A stretch of 64,000 nucleotides of DNA. Origin: Amycolatopsis bartoniae (GTDB taxonomy: Bacteria > Actinomycetota > Actinomycetes > Mycobacteriales > Pseudonocardiaceae). Numbering within the stretch: position 1 is the stretch's first letter; each line of letters begins with the position of its first letter. The stretch spans positions 248,001 to 312,000 of the forward strand of contig NZ_JACHWH010000005.1 in assembly GCF_014191255.1 (NCBI RefSeq). The letters are read 5' to 3'. The notes under the pieces are model-generated. The model had not been told where the DNA came from, made no database searches, and saw only the letters and a list, made by a program, of their open reading frames with translations. This document shows, one piece after another, positions 54,448 to 63,039 of the stretch. The position numbers and the translations under genes were made by a program.

Positions 54448-55256
54448 GCGCCCACCACCGCGAACGGACGGATCGGCGAACCGGTGCCGCCGGTGATCCG
54501 CAGCGCCGCCACGACGAACACGAACTCGGTCAGCCCCTGTTCCGCGGCGTCCTCCAGGTTGAGGTGCTCCATGATGTAGATCCCGCGCTCCACCAGCAGC
54601 AGCCGGTGCACTGGCAGCAGGCTGTGCCCGGCACCGGCGGGAATCTGTTCGTACGCCGTGGTGTCCGTGCCGGTCGCGACGATTCCCTTGTCCGCCAGCC
54701 AGCGGGCGGCGTCCTCGGTCACCCCGGGCACGCCCGTGTCGTGCCCGAGGTAGCGCCCGGCGTCGGAGAAGTTGCGTGCCCAGCCGGTGCGCACCAGCGC
54801 CACGTCCCCGGCACGCGGTTCGGCACCCGCGCGGTCGGCGGCGGCACGCAGGTCCGCCTCCGTGACGCCGTAGCCGGGTTCGAGCGTGTCCACGCCGTGC
54901 ACGGCGGCGACGTCCAGCAGCACCCCGCGCACCACCAGCGGCGGGATCCTGTCGGTGCCCAGCTCGCTGAACCGGCCGCCGGTCTGCGCCTGCGCCGCGT
55001 CGACGCCGCCGTGCAGCTTGCCCTGGAAGCTCACGTGCGAGAGCGCGTCGATGTGGGTGCCGACGTGGCCACCGGTGATGATCACCTCGTTGGCGGCCGA
55101 GCTGCCGTCGGCCCTGGTCATGTCGCCGTGGCGGCGCGCCAGCGTCATGCGGAAGCCGGGATGGTTGGGGGAACAGGGCATGCCGGTGAACAGCGGCTGC
55201 CCGAGCTCGACGGTACGGGTGCCCCCGGCGAGGGCTTCGAGCAGGGCGGTGGTCAT
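54444..55256 (-). CDS. Cyclase-family metal hydrolase (KynB / isatin hydrolase-like)
   Basis: A 270-residue member of the PF04199 cyclase family. The metal-binding signature GGHVGTHIDALSHVSF (HGTHxDxxxH-like, with VGTHID here) and the TGTDTTAYEQIPAG / HSLLPVHRLLLVERGIYIMEHLNL segments are typical. Relatives include N-formylkynurenine formamidase and isatin hydrolase, which hydrolyse cyclic or aryl amides. The first His of the signature is present as GGHVGTH. It overlaps both neighbours (ATGA, GTGA). A lactam- or amide-opening role fits the hydantoinase across the divergent promoter. Confidence 0.9.
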   Translation of the reverse strand: MTTALLEALAGGTRTVELGQPLFTGMPCSPNHPGFRMTLARRHGDMTRADGSSAANEVIITGGHVGTHIDALSHVSFQGKLHGGVDAAQAQTGGRFSELGTDRIPPLVVRGVLLDVAAVHGVDTLEPGYGVTEADLRAAADRAGAEPRAGDVALVRTGWARNFSDAGRYLGHDTGVPGVTEDAARWLADKGIVATGTDTTAYEQIPAGAGHSLLPVHRLLLVERGIYIMEHLNLEDAAEQGLTEFVFVVAALRITGGTGSPIRPFAVVGA

Positions 55257-56098
55257 GAACTCGTCCTTTCGTGGGAGATCGTGTCGGCCAGTTCGACCAG
55301 CCAGCGGGCGTTCGCGACCACGGCGGCGTCGACGAACCGGCCGTCCTCGTCGAGCCAGGCGGCGACGTCCTGGGCCGACCGGTCGGCGAGGGACTTCAGC
55401 AACGCCCGTGCCCTGGCGACCTCGGCCGCGCCGGGGGTGAACAGCCGGTTGACCGGTTCGAGCTGGCTGGGGTGCAGCACGGAACGACCGAAGAACCCGC
55501 GCCGGCTCGCGGTCGTGGTGTCCGCCACCAGACCGTCCACATCGGACACCGCGGTCCACGCGGCGTGCGGCGGGCTCGGCAGTCCGGCGGCACGGGCCGC
55601 GACGACCACACGCTGGCGCGCCCAGTCGAGTGCGTCGCGGTCGGAGACGCGCAGGTCGGCCATCAGGTCCGCCTCGCCGAGCGAGAGCAGGGCGACCAGC
55701 GGGTGTGCGGTGGCCAGCTCGTAAGCGCGCTCGACGCCGAGCGCGGACTCCAGCACCACGTGCAGCGGCAGCCCGGTGCGCTCCGCCGCCTCGCGCACGG
55801 TGGCGGGATCCTCCACTTTGGGCAGTCGCAGACCGGCCGCCCGGCTGCCCGCCAGCGCGGCGAGGTCGGCGCGGCCCCACTCGGAGCCGAGCGCGTTCAC
55901 CCGCACCCACAACGGTTTCGGCTGCTCGACGGCGGCCGCGGCCACCGCGGCGGCGCGCGCGGCGTCCTTGGCCGTGGCGGGCACGGCGTCCTCCAGGTCG
56001 AGCACCACCGCGTCGGCCACCCCGGCCATCGCCTTGGGCAGCAAGACGTCCGCCCGGTGCGCGGGCACGTAGAGCCAGCTGCGGGCCTGGGCGGTCAC
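55253..56098 (-). CDS. HpcH/HpaI aldolase family, CitE-like acyl-CoA lyase
   Basis: A 281-residue barrel of the CitE-like beta-subunit family: SWLYVPAHRADVLLPKAM at the N-terminus, LDLEDAVP with the metal-binding acids, VRVNALGSEWGRADL, GLRLPKVEDP, VVLESALGVERAYELA and GEADLMADL. Such enzymes cleave malyl-, citramalyl- or hydroxymethylglutaryl-type CoA esters. The GTG start overlaps the CoA-transferase stop (GTGA), so activation and cleavage genes are coupled. Confidence 0.92.
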   Translation of the reverse strand: MTAQARSWLYVPAHRADVLLPKAMAGVADAVVLDLEDAVPATAKDAARAAAVAAAAVEQPKPLWVRVNALGSEWGRADLAALAGSRAAGLRLPKVEDPATVREAAERTGLPLHVVLESALGVERAYELATAHPLVALLSLGEADLMADLRVSDRDALDWARQRVVVAARAAGLPSPPHAAWTAVSDVDGLVADTTTASRRGFFGRSVLHPSQLEPVNRLFTPGAAEVARARALLKSLADRSAQDVAAWLDEDGRFVDAAVVANARWLVELADTISHERTSS

Positions 56099-57291
56099 AA
56101 CACTCCTTCGGCACGCAGACTGTCCAGTTCGGACTTCCCGACGCCGTACCGCGCCAGGACTTCCGCGGTGTGCTGCCCCAGTTTCGGGCCCGTCCTCGCG
56201 ATGTGGCCGGGGGTCTCGCTGAGCCGGAACGGGACGTTCTGGATCTTCACCGAGCCCAGCTCCTCGTCGGGCAGCTCCACCACGCTGCCGAGCGCGGTGA
56301 ACTGCGGGTCGGCGAGGATGTCCGCGGCGGTGTAGATCGGCGCGACGGCTGCCTGTGCCTTCTCGAACTCACTGAGCACGTCCGCCCGGGAGCGTTCGGC
56401 GATCCAGCCGCCGACCGCCTCGTCCAGCTCGTCCGCGTGCTCGGCGCGGGTGGCACCCGAGGCGAACCACGGCTGCCGCGCGAGATCCGGCCGTCCGACC
56501 AGGTCCATCACGCGCTCGGCGATGGACTGCGCGCTCGTGGACACCGCGACCCAGCTGCCGTCCGCACACCGGTAGGTGTTGCGCGGCGCGTTGTTGGTGG
56601 ACCGGTTGCCGGTGCGTGGCTGCAGGGTGCCGAGCTGGTCGTACATCGTCAGCTGCGGCCCGAGCAGGGTGAGCATCGGCTCGATGATCGCCAGGTCGAG
56701 CACCTGGCCGCGGCCGGTCGCCTCCCGCGCCCGCAGCGCCGTCATGATCCCGAACGCCGTGGTCAGCGCGGAGACCCCGTCGGCGAGGCCGAACGGCGGG
56801 AGCGTCGGCGGCCCGTCCGGCTCGCCGGTGACCGCGGCGAACCCGCTCATCGCCTCGGCGAGCGTGCCGAAGCCGGGGCGCTTCGCGTACGGGCCGAACT
56901 GGCCGAAGCCGGTGACCCTGGCCAGCACCAGGCCCGGATTGATCGCCGACAGCTCGTCGTAGCCGAGCCCCCAGCGCTCCAGCGTGCCCGGGCGGAAGTT
57001 CTCGATCACCACGTCGGCGTCGGCCACCATCGCGCGGAAGATCTCCTGCCCGCGCGGGGAACCGAGGTAGAGCGTGACGGCCTTCTTGTTGCGCGCCAGC
57101 ATCTTCCACCACAGCCCGACGCCGTCCTTGCTCGCGCCGTGCGTGCGCGCCGGGTCACCGCGCGGGTGCTCGACCTTGATCACCTCGGCACCGAAGTCGC
57201 CGAGCAGGGTCGCGGCCAGCGGACCCGCGAACAGCGTCGCGACGTCGAGCACCCGCAGGCCGGCGAGTGCGGGGGCGGGCTTCTGCGTCAT
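56095..57291 (-). CDS. Class III (CaiB/BaiF) CoA-transferase with substituted active-site Asp
   Basis: A 398-residue CoA-transferase: AGLRVLDVATLFAGPLAATLLGDFGAEVIKVEHPRGDPAR, NFRPGTLERWGLGYDEL, LARVTGFGQFGPYAKRPGFGTLAEAMSGF. In the usual motif P-x-[FY]-D the catalytic Asp is replaced by Gly142 (PGFGTLAEA). The rest of the fold looks intact, so it belongs to the GTLAEAMSG subfamily, which must use another residue or mechanism. It follows the IclR gene by 3 bp. It should activate the acid later cleaved by the CitE-like lyase. Confidence 0.9.
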   Translation of the reverse strand: MTQKPAPALAGLRVLDVATLFAGPLAATLLGDFGAEVIKVEHPRGDPARTHGASKDGVGLWWKMLARNKKAVTLYLGSPRGQEIFRAMVADADVVIENFRPGTLERWGLGYDELSAINPGLVLARVTGFGQFGPYAKRPGFGTLAEAMSGFAAVTGEPDGPPTLPPFGLADGVSALTTAFGIMTALRAREATGRGQVLDLAIIEPMLTLLGPQLTMYDQLGTLQPRTGNRSTNNAPRNTYRCADGSWVAVSTSAQSIAERVMDLVGRPDLARQPWFASGATRAEHADELDEAVGGWIAERSRADVLSEFEKAQAAVAPIYTAADILADPQFTALGSVVELPDEELGSVKIQNVPFRLSETPGHIARTGPKLGQHTAEVLARYGVGKSELDSLRAEGVL

Positions 57292-57295
57292 GGAT

Positions 57296-58096
57296 TCAGT
57301 CCTCGTTTCCGCTACGGGCCGCCGTGCCCCAGCCCATCCGGCGGGAGATGAGCGCGGCGGCCTCGGTGACCTTGGGGGCGATGCGGTCGACGAACTCGTT
57401 CGTGACCCGGAACCGCGGGCCGCACACGGAGATCGCGCCGACCGGCAACCCCGAGACGTTGAACACCGGTGCCGCGACCGAAGCCGCGTCGGGTTGCCGC
57501 TCCCCGCCGGACACGGCGTAACCGCGGGCGCGGACGGTGTCCAGTTCGGACGCCAGCGCTTCCGGATCGACGATCGTGCGCTCGGTGAGCTTCACCAGGT
57601 CGCCGTGCAGCACCTCGTCCAGCTGATCGGGCGGCAGGAAGGCGAGCATGCACTTGCCGGAGCTGCCCGCGTGCAGCGGGAACAGCCTGCCGAGCTCCAC
57701 CGTCATCTTGATCTCGTGCACGCCCTCGAACTGTTCGAGGTAGAGCCGGCCCTGCGGCAGCAGCGAGGTCAGCGTGGCCGTTTCGCCGGTCTCGTCGCGC
57801 AGCTTGCGCAGCACGTCGAGCGAGGCGCCACGCAGGTCCGAGTCCCGCAGCGCGCGGGCACCGAGCGCGGCGGCGGCCGGCCCGAGCCGGTACTCCCGGC
57901 CCAGCGGCTCCAGCTCGACGAGACCGCGCGCCACCAGCGACTGCAGGATCCGGTAGACGACGGCCTTGCTCAGCCCCAGCTCCCGGCTGATCCGGGAGAC
58001 GCCCAGGGTGGCCGGCCCGTCGGTGAACAGCAGCAGCACGTCCGCCACCCTGGCGGCCGCCTCGGTTCCCACCACCTGTTCCGGCAAGGTCTCCAC
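57296..58096 (-). CDS. IclR family transcriptional regulator
   Basis: A 266-residue regulator: helix-turn-helix LGVSRISRELGLSKAVVYRILQSLVARGLVEL, effector domain HAGSSGKCMLAFLPPDQLDEVL, and GGERQPDAASVAAPVFNVSGLPVGAISVCG. The GTG at 58096 is the chosen start. It is first in its operon and divergent from the flavoprotein - hydantoinase pair, with three copies of TCAGCGGAAC in the gap. Control of the whole cluster is likely. Confidence 0.93.
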   Translation of the reverse strand: METLPEQVVGTEAAARVADVLLLFTDGPATLGVSRISRELGLSKAVVYRILQSLVARGLVELEPLGREYRLGPAAAALGARALRDSDLRGASLDVLRKLRDETGETATLTSLLPQGRLYLEQFEGVHEIKMTVELGRLFPLHAGSSGKCMLAFLPPDQLDEVLHGDLVKLTERTIVDPEALASELDTVRARGYAVSGGERQPDAASVAAPVFNVSGLPVGAISVCGPRFRVTNEFVDRIAPKVTEAAALISRRMGWGTAARSGNED

Positions 58097-58109
58097 CTTC
58101 GTTTCTCTC

Positions 58110-58260
58110 AGCGGAACAGTCCGGATTCGACTGCTCCGTCGGTGCCGCCGACCCTAAGCCATGCAAGCGCCTGAACTCAATAGTTCCAGAAAATCCACTA
58201 TTGACGGACCGTTCCGCTGAATGTCAGGCTGGATTCGGTTCGCGTTCCTTTCAGCGGAAC
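58110..58260. promoter_or_regulatory. Three TCAGCGGAAC sites in the divergent IclR region
   Basis: The identical 10-mer occurs at 58110-58119 and 58251-58260, and inverted at 58211-58220. The copy at 58251 extends to the palindrome CAGCG-GAA-CGCTG. Intervening DNA is AT-rich for this genome. One copy lies near each divergent gene start, as expected of a shared operator. Confidence 0.6.
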
Positions 58261-58283
58261 GCTGCTTCGAAAGGCGGCTTTTC

Positions 58284-59642
58284 TTGACCGACACCGACCT
58301 GCTCGTCGCCGGCGCGGGCGGCGGCCTGTGCGGGGCGCTGCGGGCGGCGCAGCTGGGGCTGCGGGTGCTCGTCGCCGAGGCCAACCCGCACTTCCTGCAG
58401 GGCAACAACACCGCGATGTCGACGGCGATGGTGCCCGGCGCCGGGTCGCGGTTCCAGCGCGCCGCCGGGGTCGAGGACTCGCCCGCGCGGTTCCTCGCCG
58501 ACATCGCCGCGAAGACCGGGTCGACGGCGGATCCCGTGGTGGCGGAAGCGCTCGCGACGGTGAGCGCACCGCTGGTCGAGTGGCTCGCCGACGTCGCGGG
58601 CCTGCCGATCGAGCTGCCCACCGACTTCGGCTATCCCGGCCACTCGGTGCCGCGCGTGCACACGATCGCGGGCCGACACGGTTCGGTACTGCTGAGCGGG
58701 CTGGCCGAGCAGGCCGGGCGTGTGGAGCTCATCGACCTCCTGGTGCCCGCCCGACTGACGGCCCTGCGCCCGTCCCCGGAAGGGTGGACCGCGGTGCTGA
58801 CCCGCCCGGACGGCGAGACCGAGGAGATCAGCGCGCGGGCCGTCCTGCTGGCGACCAACGGCTACGGCGCGGATCCCGCACTGGTGGCCGAGCACCTTCC
58901 GGAGATCGCCGCCGCGGACTACCACGGCAGCGAGTACTCGCGCGGGGACGCGCTGCGCATCAGCACCGAACTCGGTGCGGCCACGGGATTCCTCGACGCC
59001 TACCAGGGGCATGCGGGGCTTTCGTCGGCCGCGCGCACGCTGGTCACCTGGACCACGGTGATGCACGGCGCGATCCTGGTCGACGAGTCCGGCCACCGCT
59101 TCGGGAACGAAACCGTGGGCTACTCCGAGTACGCCGCGATGCTGGCCGCACGCCCCGGCGCGGCGGGCTGGCTGGTGTTCGACGACCGGATCCACGAGGC
59201 GAGCCTCGCGTTCACCGACTACCGGCAGGTCGTGGACAGCGGCGCCGTCCGCAGGGCCACCACGGTCGCCGAACTCGCCGCGGCGACCGGTCTGCCGGCC
59301 GGACCGCTCGCGCGGGAACTGGCGGAGGCCGTGGCTCCCGACCGTTTCGGCCGCACCGAGTTCGGCGCCGGGCTCACCCCGCCGCTGCGTGCCGTGCGCG
59401 TGGTGCCCGCCCTGTTCCACACCCAGGGCGGGCTGCGCGTCGACGAGCACGCCCGGGTGCTGCGCCCGGACGGCTCGGCCATCCCCGGCCTCTACGCCTC
59501 CGGCGGCGCGGCGGCCGGGATCTCCGGTCACGGCGCCGGCGGTTACCTCGCCGGCAACGGCCTGCTTCCCGCGCTGGGCCTCGCCTACCTGGCGGCCACC
59601 CACGCGGCCCAAGTCCCTTCGGAAGGAGAAGGCACGGAATGA
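58284..59642 (+). CDS. FAD-dependent oxidoreductase, fumarate reductase flavoprotein-like
   Basis: A 452-residue flavoprotein with TDLLVAGAGGGLCGALRAAQLGL at the N-terminus, the STAMVPGAGSRFQ segment replacing the usual SGG loop, and GLYASGGAAAGISGHGAGGYLAGNGLLPALGLAYLAA at the end. The TTG at 58284 is chosen because AAAGGCGG lies upstream and the flavin fold starts there; an ATG at 58221 adds 21 unconserved residues and lies in the operator zone. It overlaps the hydantoinase start (ATGA). It probably reduces or desaturates a ring C=C bond. Confidence 0.88.
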   Translation: MTDTDLLVAGAGGGLCGALRAAQLGLRVLVAEANPHFLQGNNTAMSTAMVPGAGSRFQRAAGVEDSPARFLADIAAKTGSTADPVVAEALATVSAPLVEWLADVAGLPIELPTDFGYPGHSVPRVHTIAGRHGSVLLSGLAEQAGRVELIDLLVPARLTALRPSPEGWTAVLTRPDGETEEISARAVLLATNGYGADPALVAEHLPEIAAADYHGSEYSRGDALRISTELGAATGFLDAYQGHAGLSSAARTLVTWTTVMHGAILVDESGHRFGNETVGYSEYAAMLAARPGAAGWLVFDDRIHEASLAFTDYRQVVDSGAVRRATTVAELAAATGLPAGPLARELAEAVAPDRFGRTEFGAGLTPPLRAVRVVPALFHTQGGLRVDEHARVLRPDGSAIPGLYASGGAAAGISGHGAGGYLAGNGLLPALGLAYLAATHAAQVPSEGEGTE

Positions 59643-61102
59643 GCGAATACGACCTGGTCATCAAGAACGTCCGCGTGGTGCGGCCCGGCGCGCGGGAGGT
59701 CACCGACGCCGACATCGCCGTCCGCGACGGGCGGATCGCCCGCGTGGCACCGGGGATCGAGGCGAGCGCGGCGGAGCGCGTGCACGACGGCGGCGGCCTG
59801 CTCGCGTTCCCCGGCGTGGTGGACGCGCACCAGCACTGGGGCATCTACAACCCGCTGTCCGAGGACGCGGACAGCGAGAGCCGGGCGTGCGCGCAGGGCG
59901 GGGTGACCTCGTCGCTGACGTACATGCGGACCGGGCAGTACTACCTCAACCGCGGCGGCAGCTACGCGGAGGTCTTCCCCGAGGTGCTCGCCGCCACCGC
60001 CGACCGGTCCTATGTGGACTACGCCTTCCACCTGGCGCCCATGCAGTCCTCGCACATCGACGAGATCCCCGAGCTGATCGACAAGCACGGCGTGACGTCG
60101 TTCAAGATCTTCATGTTCTACGGCAGCCACGGCCTGCACGGCCGCTCGGCCGACCAGAACTCGTTCCTGATGATCCCCGAGGGCGAGCGCTACGACCTCG
60201 CGCACTTCGAGTTCGTGATGCGCGGCGTGCAGCGGGCCCGCGAGATGTTCCCGGACCGGGCGGACTCGATTTCGCTGTCCCTGCACTGTGAGACCGCCGA
60301 GATCATGACGGCGTACACGAAGCTGGTGGAGCAGGAAGGGACGCTGACCGGCCTGGCGGCCTACAGCGCGTCGCGCCCGCCGCACTCGGAAGGGCTGGCC
60401 GTCACGATCGCGTCCTACCTGGCGCACGAGACGCGGCTGCCGACGATCAACCTGCTGCACCTGTCCTCGGGCAAGGCGCTGGAGGCGGCGCTGCTGATGG
60501 CGAAGACCTTCCCGCACGTCGACTTCCGGCGCGAGGTCACCGCGGGGCACCTGCTCACGGACATCACCACGGCGGACGGGATCGGCGGCAAGGTCAACCC
60601 GCCGCTGCGCGGGCGCGAGGACGTCGAGAAGCTGTGGGAGCACCTGCTGGCCGGGGAGATCGACTGGGTCGTGTCGGACCACGCGTGCTGCAAGGAGGAG
60701 ACGAAGTTCGGCGACGACCCGCAGGACGTGTTCGCGGCGAAGTCCGGCTTCGGCGGCGCGGAGTACGTGCTGCCGGGCCTGGTGGGCGAAGGCCGCAAGC
60801 GGGGCCTGTCGTACAACCGGATCGCCGAGCTGACCGCGTGGAATCCCGCGCAGCGCTACGGCCTGAAGACCAAGGGCGATCTGGCCGAGGGCTTCGACGC
60901 GGACATCGCGCTCGTCGACCCGGACCGCTCGTGGGTGGTCGAGCCGTCGGAGTCGTTCTCCACGCAGGAGTACACGCCGTTCCGCGGCCTGGAGATCGGC
61001 GCCACCGTGCGTTCGACGTTCCTGCGCGGGCAGCAGATCTACGGCGACGGATCCGTGCTCGGCTCCCCGACCGGGCGTTACCTGCACCGCCCGACCGCGT
61101 GA
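59639..61102 (+). CDS. Hydantoinase/dihydropyrimidinase-like cyclic amidohydrolase
   Basis: A 487-residue amidohydrolase. The binuclear metal site is complete: His64 and His66 (DAHQH), the carboxylated Lys156 (TSFKIF), His216 (LHCE), His274 (LLHLSS) and Asp347 (VSDHA). Members hydrolyse cyclic amides such as hydantoins, dihydropyrimidines, allantoin and lactams. It starts within the flavoprotein stop (ATGA), with AAGGAG upstream. In context it should open a nitrogen ring, possibly after reduction by the flavoprotein. Substrate unknown. Confidence 0.93.
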   Translation: MSEYDLVIKNVRVVRPGAREVTDADIAVRDGRIARVAPGIEASAAERVHDGGGLLAFPGVVDAHQHWGIYNPLSEDADSESRACAQGGVTSSLTYMRTGQYYLNRGGSYAEVFPEVLAATADRSYVDYAFHLAPMQSSHIDEIPELIDKHGVTSFKIFMFYGSHGLHGRSADQNSFLMIPEGERYDLAHFEFVMRGVQRAREMFPDRADSISLSLHCETAEIMTAYTKLVEQEGTLTGLAAYSASRPPHSEGLAVTIASYLAHETRLPTINLLHLSSGKALEAALLMAKTFPHVDFRREVTAGHLLTDITTADGIGGKVNPPLRGREDVEKLWEHLLAGEIDWVVSDHACCKEETKFGDDPQDVFAAKSGFGGAEYVLPGLVGEGRKRGLSYNRIAELTAWNPAQRYGLKTKGDLAEGFDADIALVDPDRSWVVEPSESFSTQEYTPFRGLEIGATVRSTFLRGQQIYGDGSVLGSPTGRYLHRPTA

Positions 61103-61109
61103 ACCCGGC

Positions 61110-61140
61110 GCGTGGCACACCCTCTCACGGTGTGCCACGC
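61110..61140. terminator. 12-bp perfect inverted repeat after the hydantoinase gene
   Basis: GCGTGGCACACC (61110-61121) and GGTGTGCCACGC (61129-61140) pair perfectly around CTCTCAC, beginning 7 nt after the stop. It lacks a U-tract. Its right arm reaches the -35 zone of the next promoter, so it may double as an operator. Confidence 0.65.
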
Positions 61141-61156
61141 ACCGGGCCTGCCGACC

Positions 61157-61168
61157 TATCGTGCGGTC
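61157..61168 (+). promoter_or_regulatory. -10 element TATCGT placed for a leaderless transcript
   Basis: TATCGT (61157-61162) is followed by exactly 6 nt and the ATG at 61169. There is no Shine-Dalgarno. The same geometry is seen at 12999 and 15872. Confidence 0.6.
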
Positions 61169-62005
61169 ATGCCTCATCAGATCGACAACCCGCTGGGCGA
61201 GTTCCTCCAGGCCCGGCGCGCACTCCTCGACCCGGCCGAGTTCGGGTTGCCCGACGACGGGTGCCGCCGGGTTCCGGGACTGCGGCGCGAGGAGCTGGCC
61301 TTCCTCGCCGGGGTCAGTCCGCACTACTACGCCCGGCTGGAGCAGGGCAGCGATCGCAACCCGTCGCCGGTCGTGCTCGAAGCGATCGCCCAGGCGCTGC
61401 AGCTGGACGAGACGGCGGCTGACCACCTGCGGCGCCTGGCGGCGGCCCCGCCGCCGCGCTGCCGCCGCGGCCGGGACGCCGAGCAGGTGCGTCCCGGGCT
61501 CGCCCGGATGGTCGAGGGCTGGCCGCAGCCCGCGGTGGTGATCGGCCGCTACCGCGACGTGCTCGCCGCCAACGAGCCGGCCATGCTCCTCAACCCGGGG
61601 TTCACGCCGGGCCGGAACCTGCTGCGTGACGTGTTCCTCGATCCCGCGACCCGCGACGTCTACCCGGACTGGCCCGCCATCGCCCGCGGGGTGGTCGCGA
61701 GCGTGCGGGCCACGGCGGGCACCGACCTCGACGACCCGCGGCTGACCGGTCTGGTGGGCGAACTGTCGTTGAAGAGCGCGGAGTTCCGCGAGCTCTGGGC
61801 GCGGCACGACGTGCACGAGCGGACCGGCGGCACGAAGTCCTATCGCAACCCCCTCGTGGGTGAGATCACCGTGCAGTACGAGTCGCTGTCGGTGACGGGC
61901 GAGACCGGGCAGACGCTGTACGTGTTCTCGGCGGAACCGGGTTCGGCGGCCGAACGGTCGCTGGCGCTGCTGGCGAGCCTGGCCCGGCAGGGGGAAGGGC
62001 GGTGA
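61169..62005 (+). CDS. XRE-family regulator with MmyB-like ligand-binding domain
   Basis: A 278-residue regulator. The N-terminal helix-turn-helix is of the kind PGLRREELAFLAGVSPHYYARLEQGSDRNPS (about 30-65). The C-terminal half is an MmyB-type PAS-like domain (QPAVVIGRYRDVLAANEPAMLLNP; NPLVGEITVQYESLSVTGETGQTLYVFSAEPGSAAERSL). The latter is thought to bind a fatty acid or similar ligand. The ATG at 61169 is supported by the leaderless -10 placement. Such regulators usually control the adjacent oxidoreductase, here the overlapping reductase gene (GTGA). Confidence 0.92.
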   Translation: MPHQIDNPLGEFLQARRALLDPAEFGLPDDGCRRVPGLRREELAFLAGVSPHYYARLEQGSDRNPSPVVLEAIAQALQLDETAADHLRRLAAAPPPRCRRGRDAEQVRPGLARMVEGWPQPAVVIGRYRDVLAANEPAMLLNPGFTPGRNLLRDVFLDPATRDVYPDWPAIARGVVASVRATAGTDLDDPRLTGLVGELSLKSAEFRELWARHDVHERTGGTKSYRNPLVGEITVQYESLSVTGETGQTLYVFSAEPGSAAERSLALLASLARQGEGR

Positions 62006-63012
62006 AGCGCTGGGAGATGGACGGCATTGGTCGGGACCGCCTGGAGCTGCGGGAGGTGCCCGTGCCGGAACCGGGCCGCGGCGAGGTCCTGGTGCGTGTG
62101 GCGGCCGTGTCGCTCAACCACCGCGACAAGCTGGTGACGGACAACGGCCGTGGCCTGCCGCTCGCGTTCCCCTTTACCCCTGGGTCCGACCTCGCGGGCA
62201 CGGTCGTGGCACTCGGTGACGAAGCCGGCCGGTTCGCCGTCGGGGACCGCGTGATCTCCACCTTCACCCCGGACTGGATCGACGGCATGCGGCCCGGGAA
62301 CGGCCGCACCCCGGCCTACCGCACCCTCGGCGGCTTCCACCCGGGTGTGCTGGCGGAGTACGTGGCGTTTCCGCAGGACTGGTTCGTGGCGGCACCGGCG
62401 GCGCTGAATGACGCCGAAGCGAGCACCCTGCCCTGCGCGGGCCTGACGGCGTGGTTCGCGCTCGCCGAACGCGGCCGCGTCCGGGCCGGGGAGACCGTGC
62501 TCGTCGAGGGCACGGGCGGGGTGTCGTTGTTCGGCATCCAGATCGCCAAGGCCCACGGCGCCGAGGTGATCGTGTCCGGCAGCGCGCACAAGCTCGACCG
62601 CGCGATGGCGCTCGGCGCCGACCACTGCGTCGACCGCGCGCGGGAGGACTGGGTGGAGGCGGTGCTGGCGCTCACCGGCGACCGCGGCGCCGACCAGATC
62701 CTGGAAGTGGTCGGCGGGGCGCACTTCGGCAGGGCGGTGGAGGTGGCGGCGGTCGGCGGCCGGATTCACCAGATCGGCGCGCTGGAGGGCTTCGAGGTGT
62801 CGGCACCGGTGATGCCGTTGCTGCTCAAGGACTTGACCGTCCACGGCATCGGCACCGGCCACCGCCGGGCGCTGGAGGACCTCGTGCGCGCCGTCGACCG
62901 GACGGGACTGCGGCCCGTGATCGACGGGCGCTACCCGCTGGCCGGACTACCCGCCGCGTTCGGCCACCTCGATCGGGGTGCGTTCGGCAAGGTCGTCGTC
63001 GAACTGGCCTGA
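62002..63012 (+). CDS. NAD(P)-dependent medium-chain alcohol dehydrogenase/quinone reductase
   Basis: A 336-residue MDR superfamily protein. The N-terminal catalytic domain includes VRVAAVSLNHRDKL and TPGSDLAGTVVALGDEAGRFAVGDRV. The nucleotide fold has VLVEGTGGVSLFGIQIAKAHGAEV. Catalytic and structural zinc ligands are absent (no GHExxG, no Cys cluster), so it is a zinc-independent reductase type. The GTG overlaps the regulator's stop. The pair MmyB-type regulator plus reductase is common in actinomycetes. Confidence 0.92.
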   Translation: MKRWEMDGIGRDRLELREVPVPEPGRGEVLVRVAAVSLNHRDKLVTDNGRGLPLAFPFTPGSDLAGTVVALGDEAGRFAVGDRVISTFTPDWIDGMRPGNGRTPAYRTLGGFHPGVLAEYVAFPQDWFVAAPAALNDAEASTLPCAGLTAWFALAERGRVRAGETVLVEGTGGVSLFGIQIAKAHGAEVIVSGSAHKLDRAMALGADHCVDRAREDWVEAVLALTGDRGADQILEVVGGAHFGRAVEVAAVGGRIHQIGALEGFEVSAPVMPLLLKDLTVHGIGTGHRRALEDLVRAVDRTGLRPVIDGRYPLAGLPAAFGHLDRGAFGKVVVELA

Positions 63013-63039
63013 ACCCGTTTACCCACAACGGTTTCCGCT

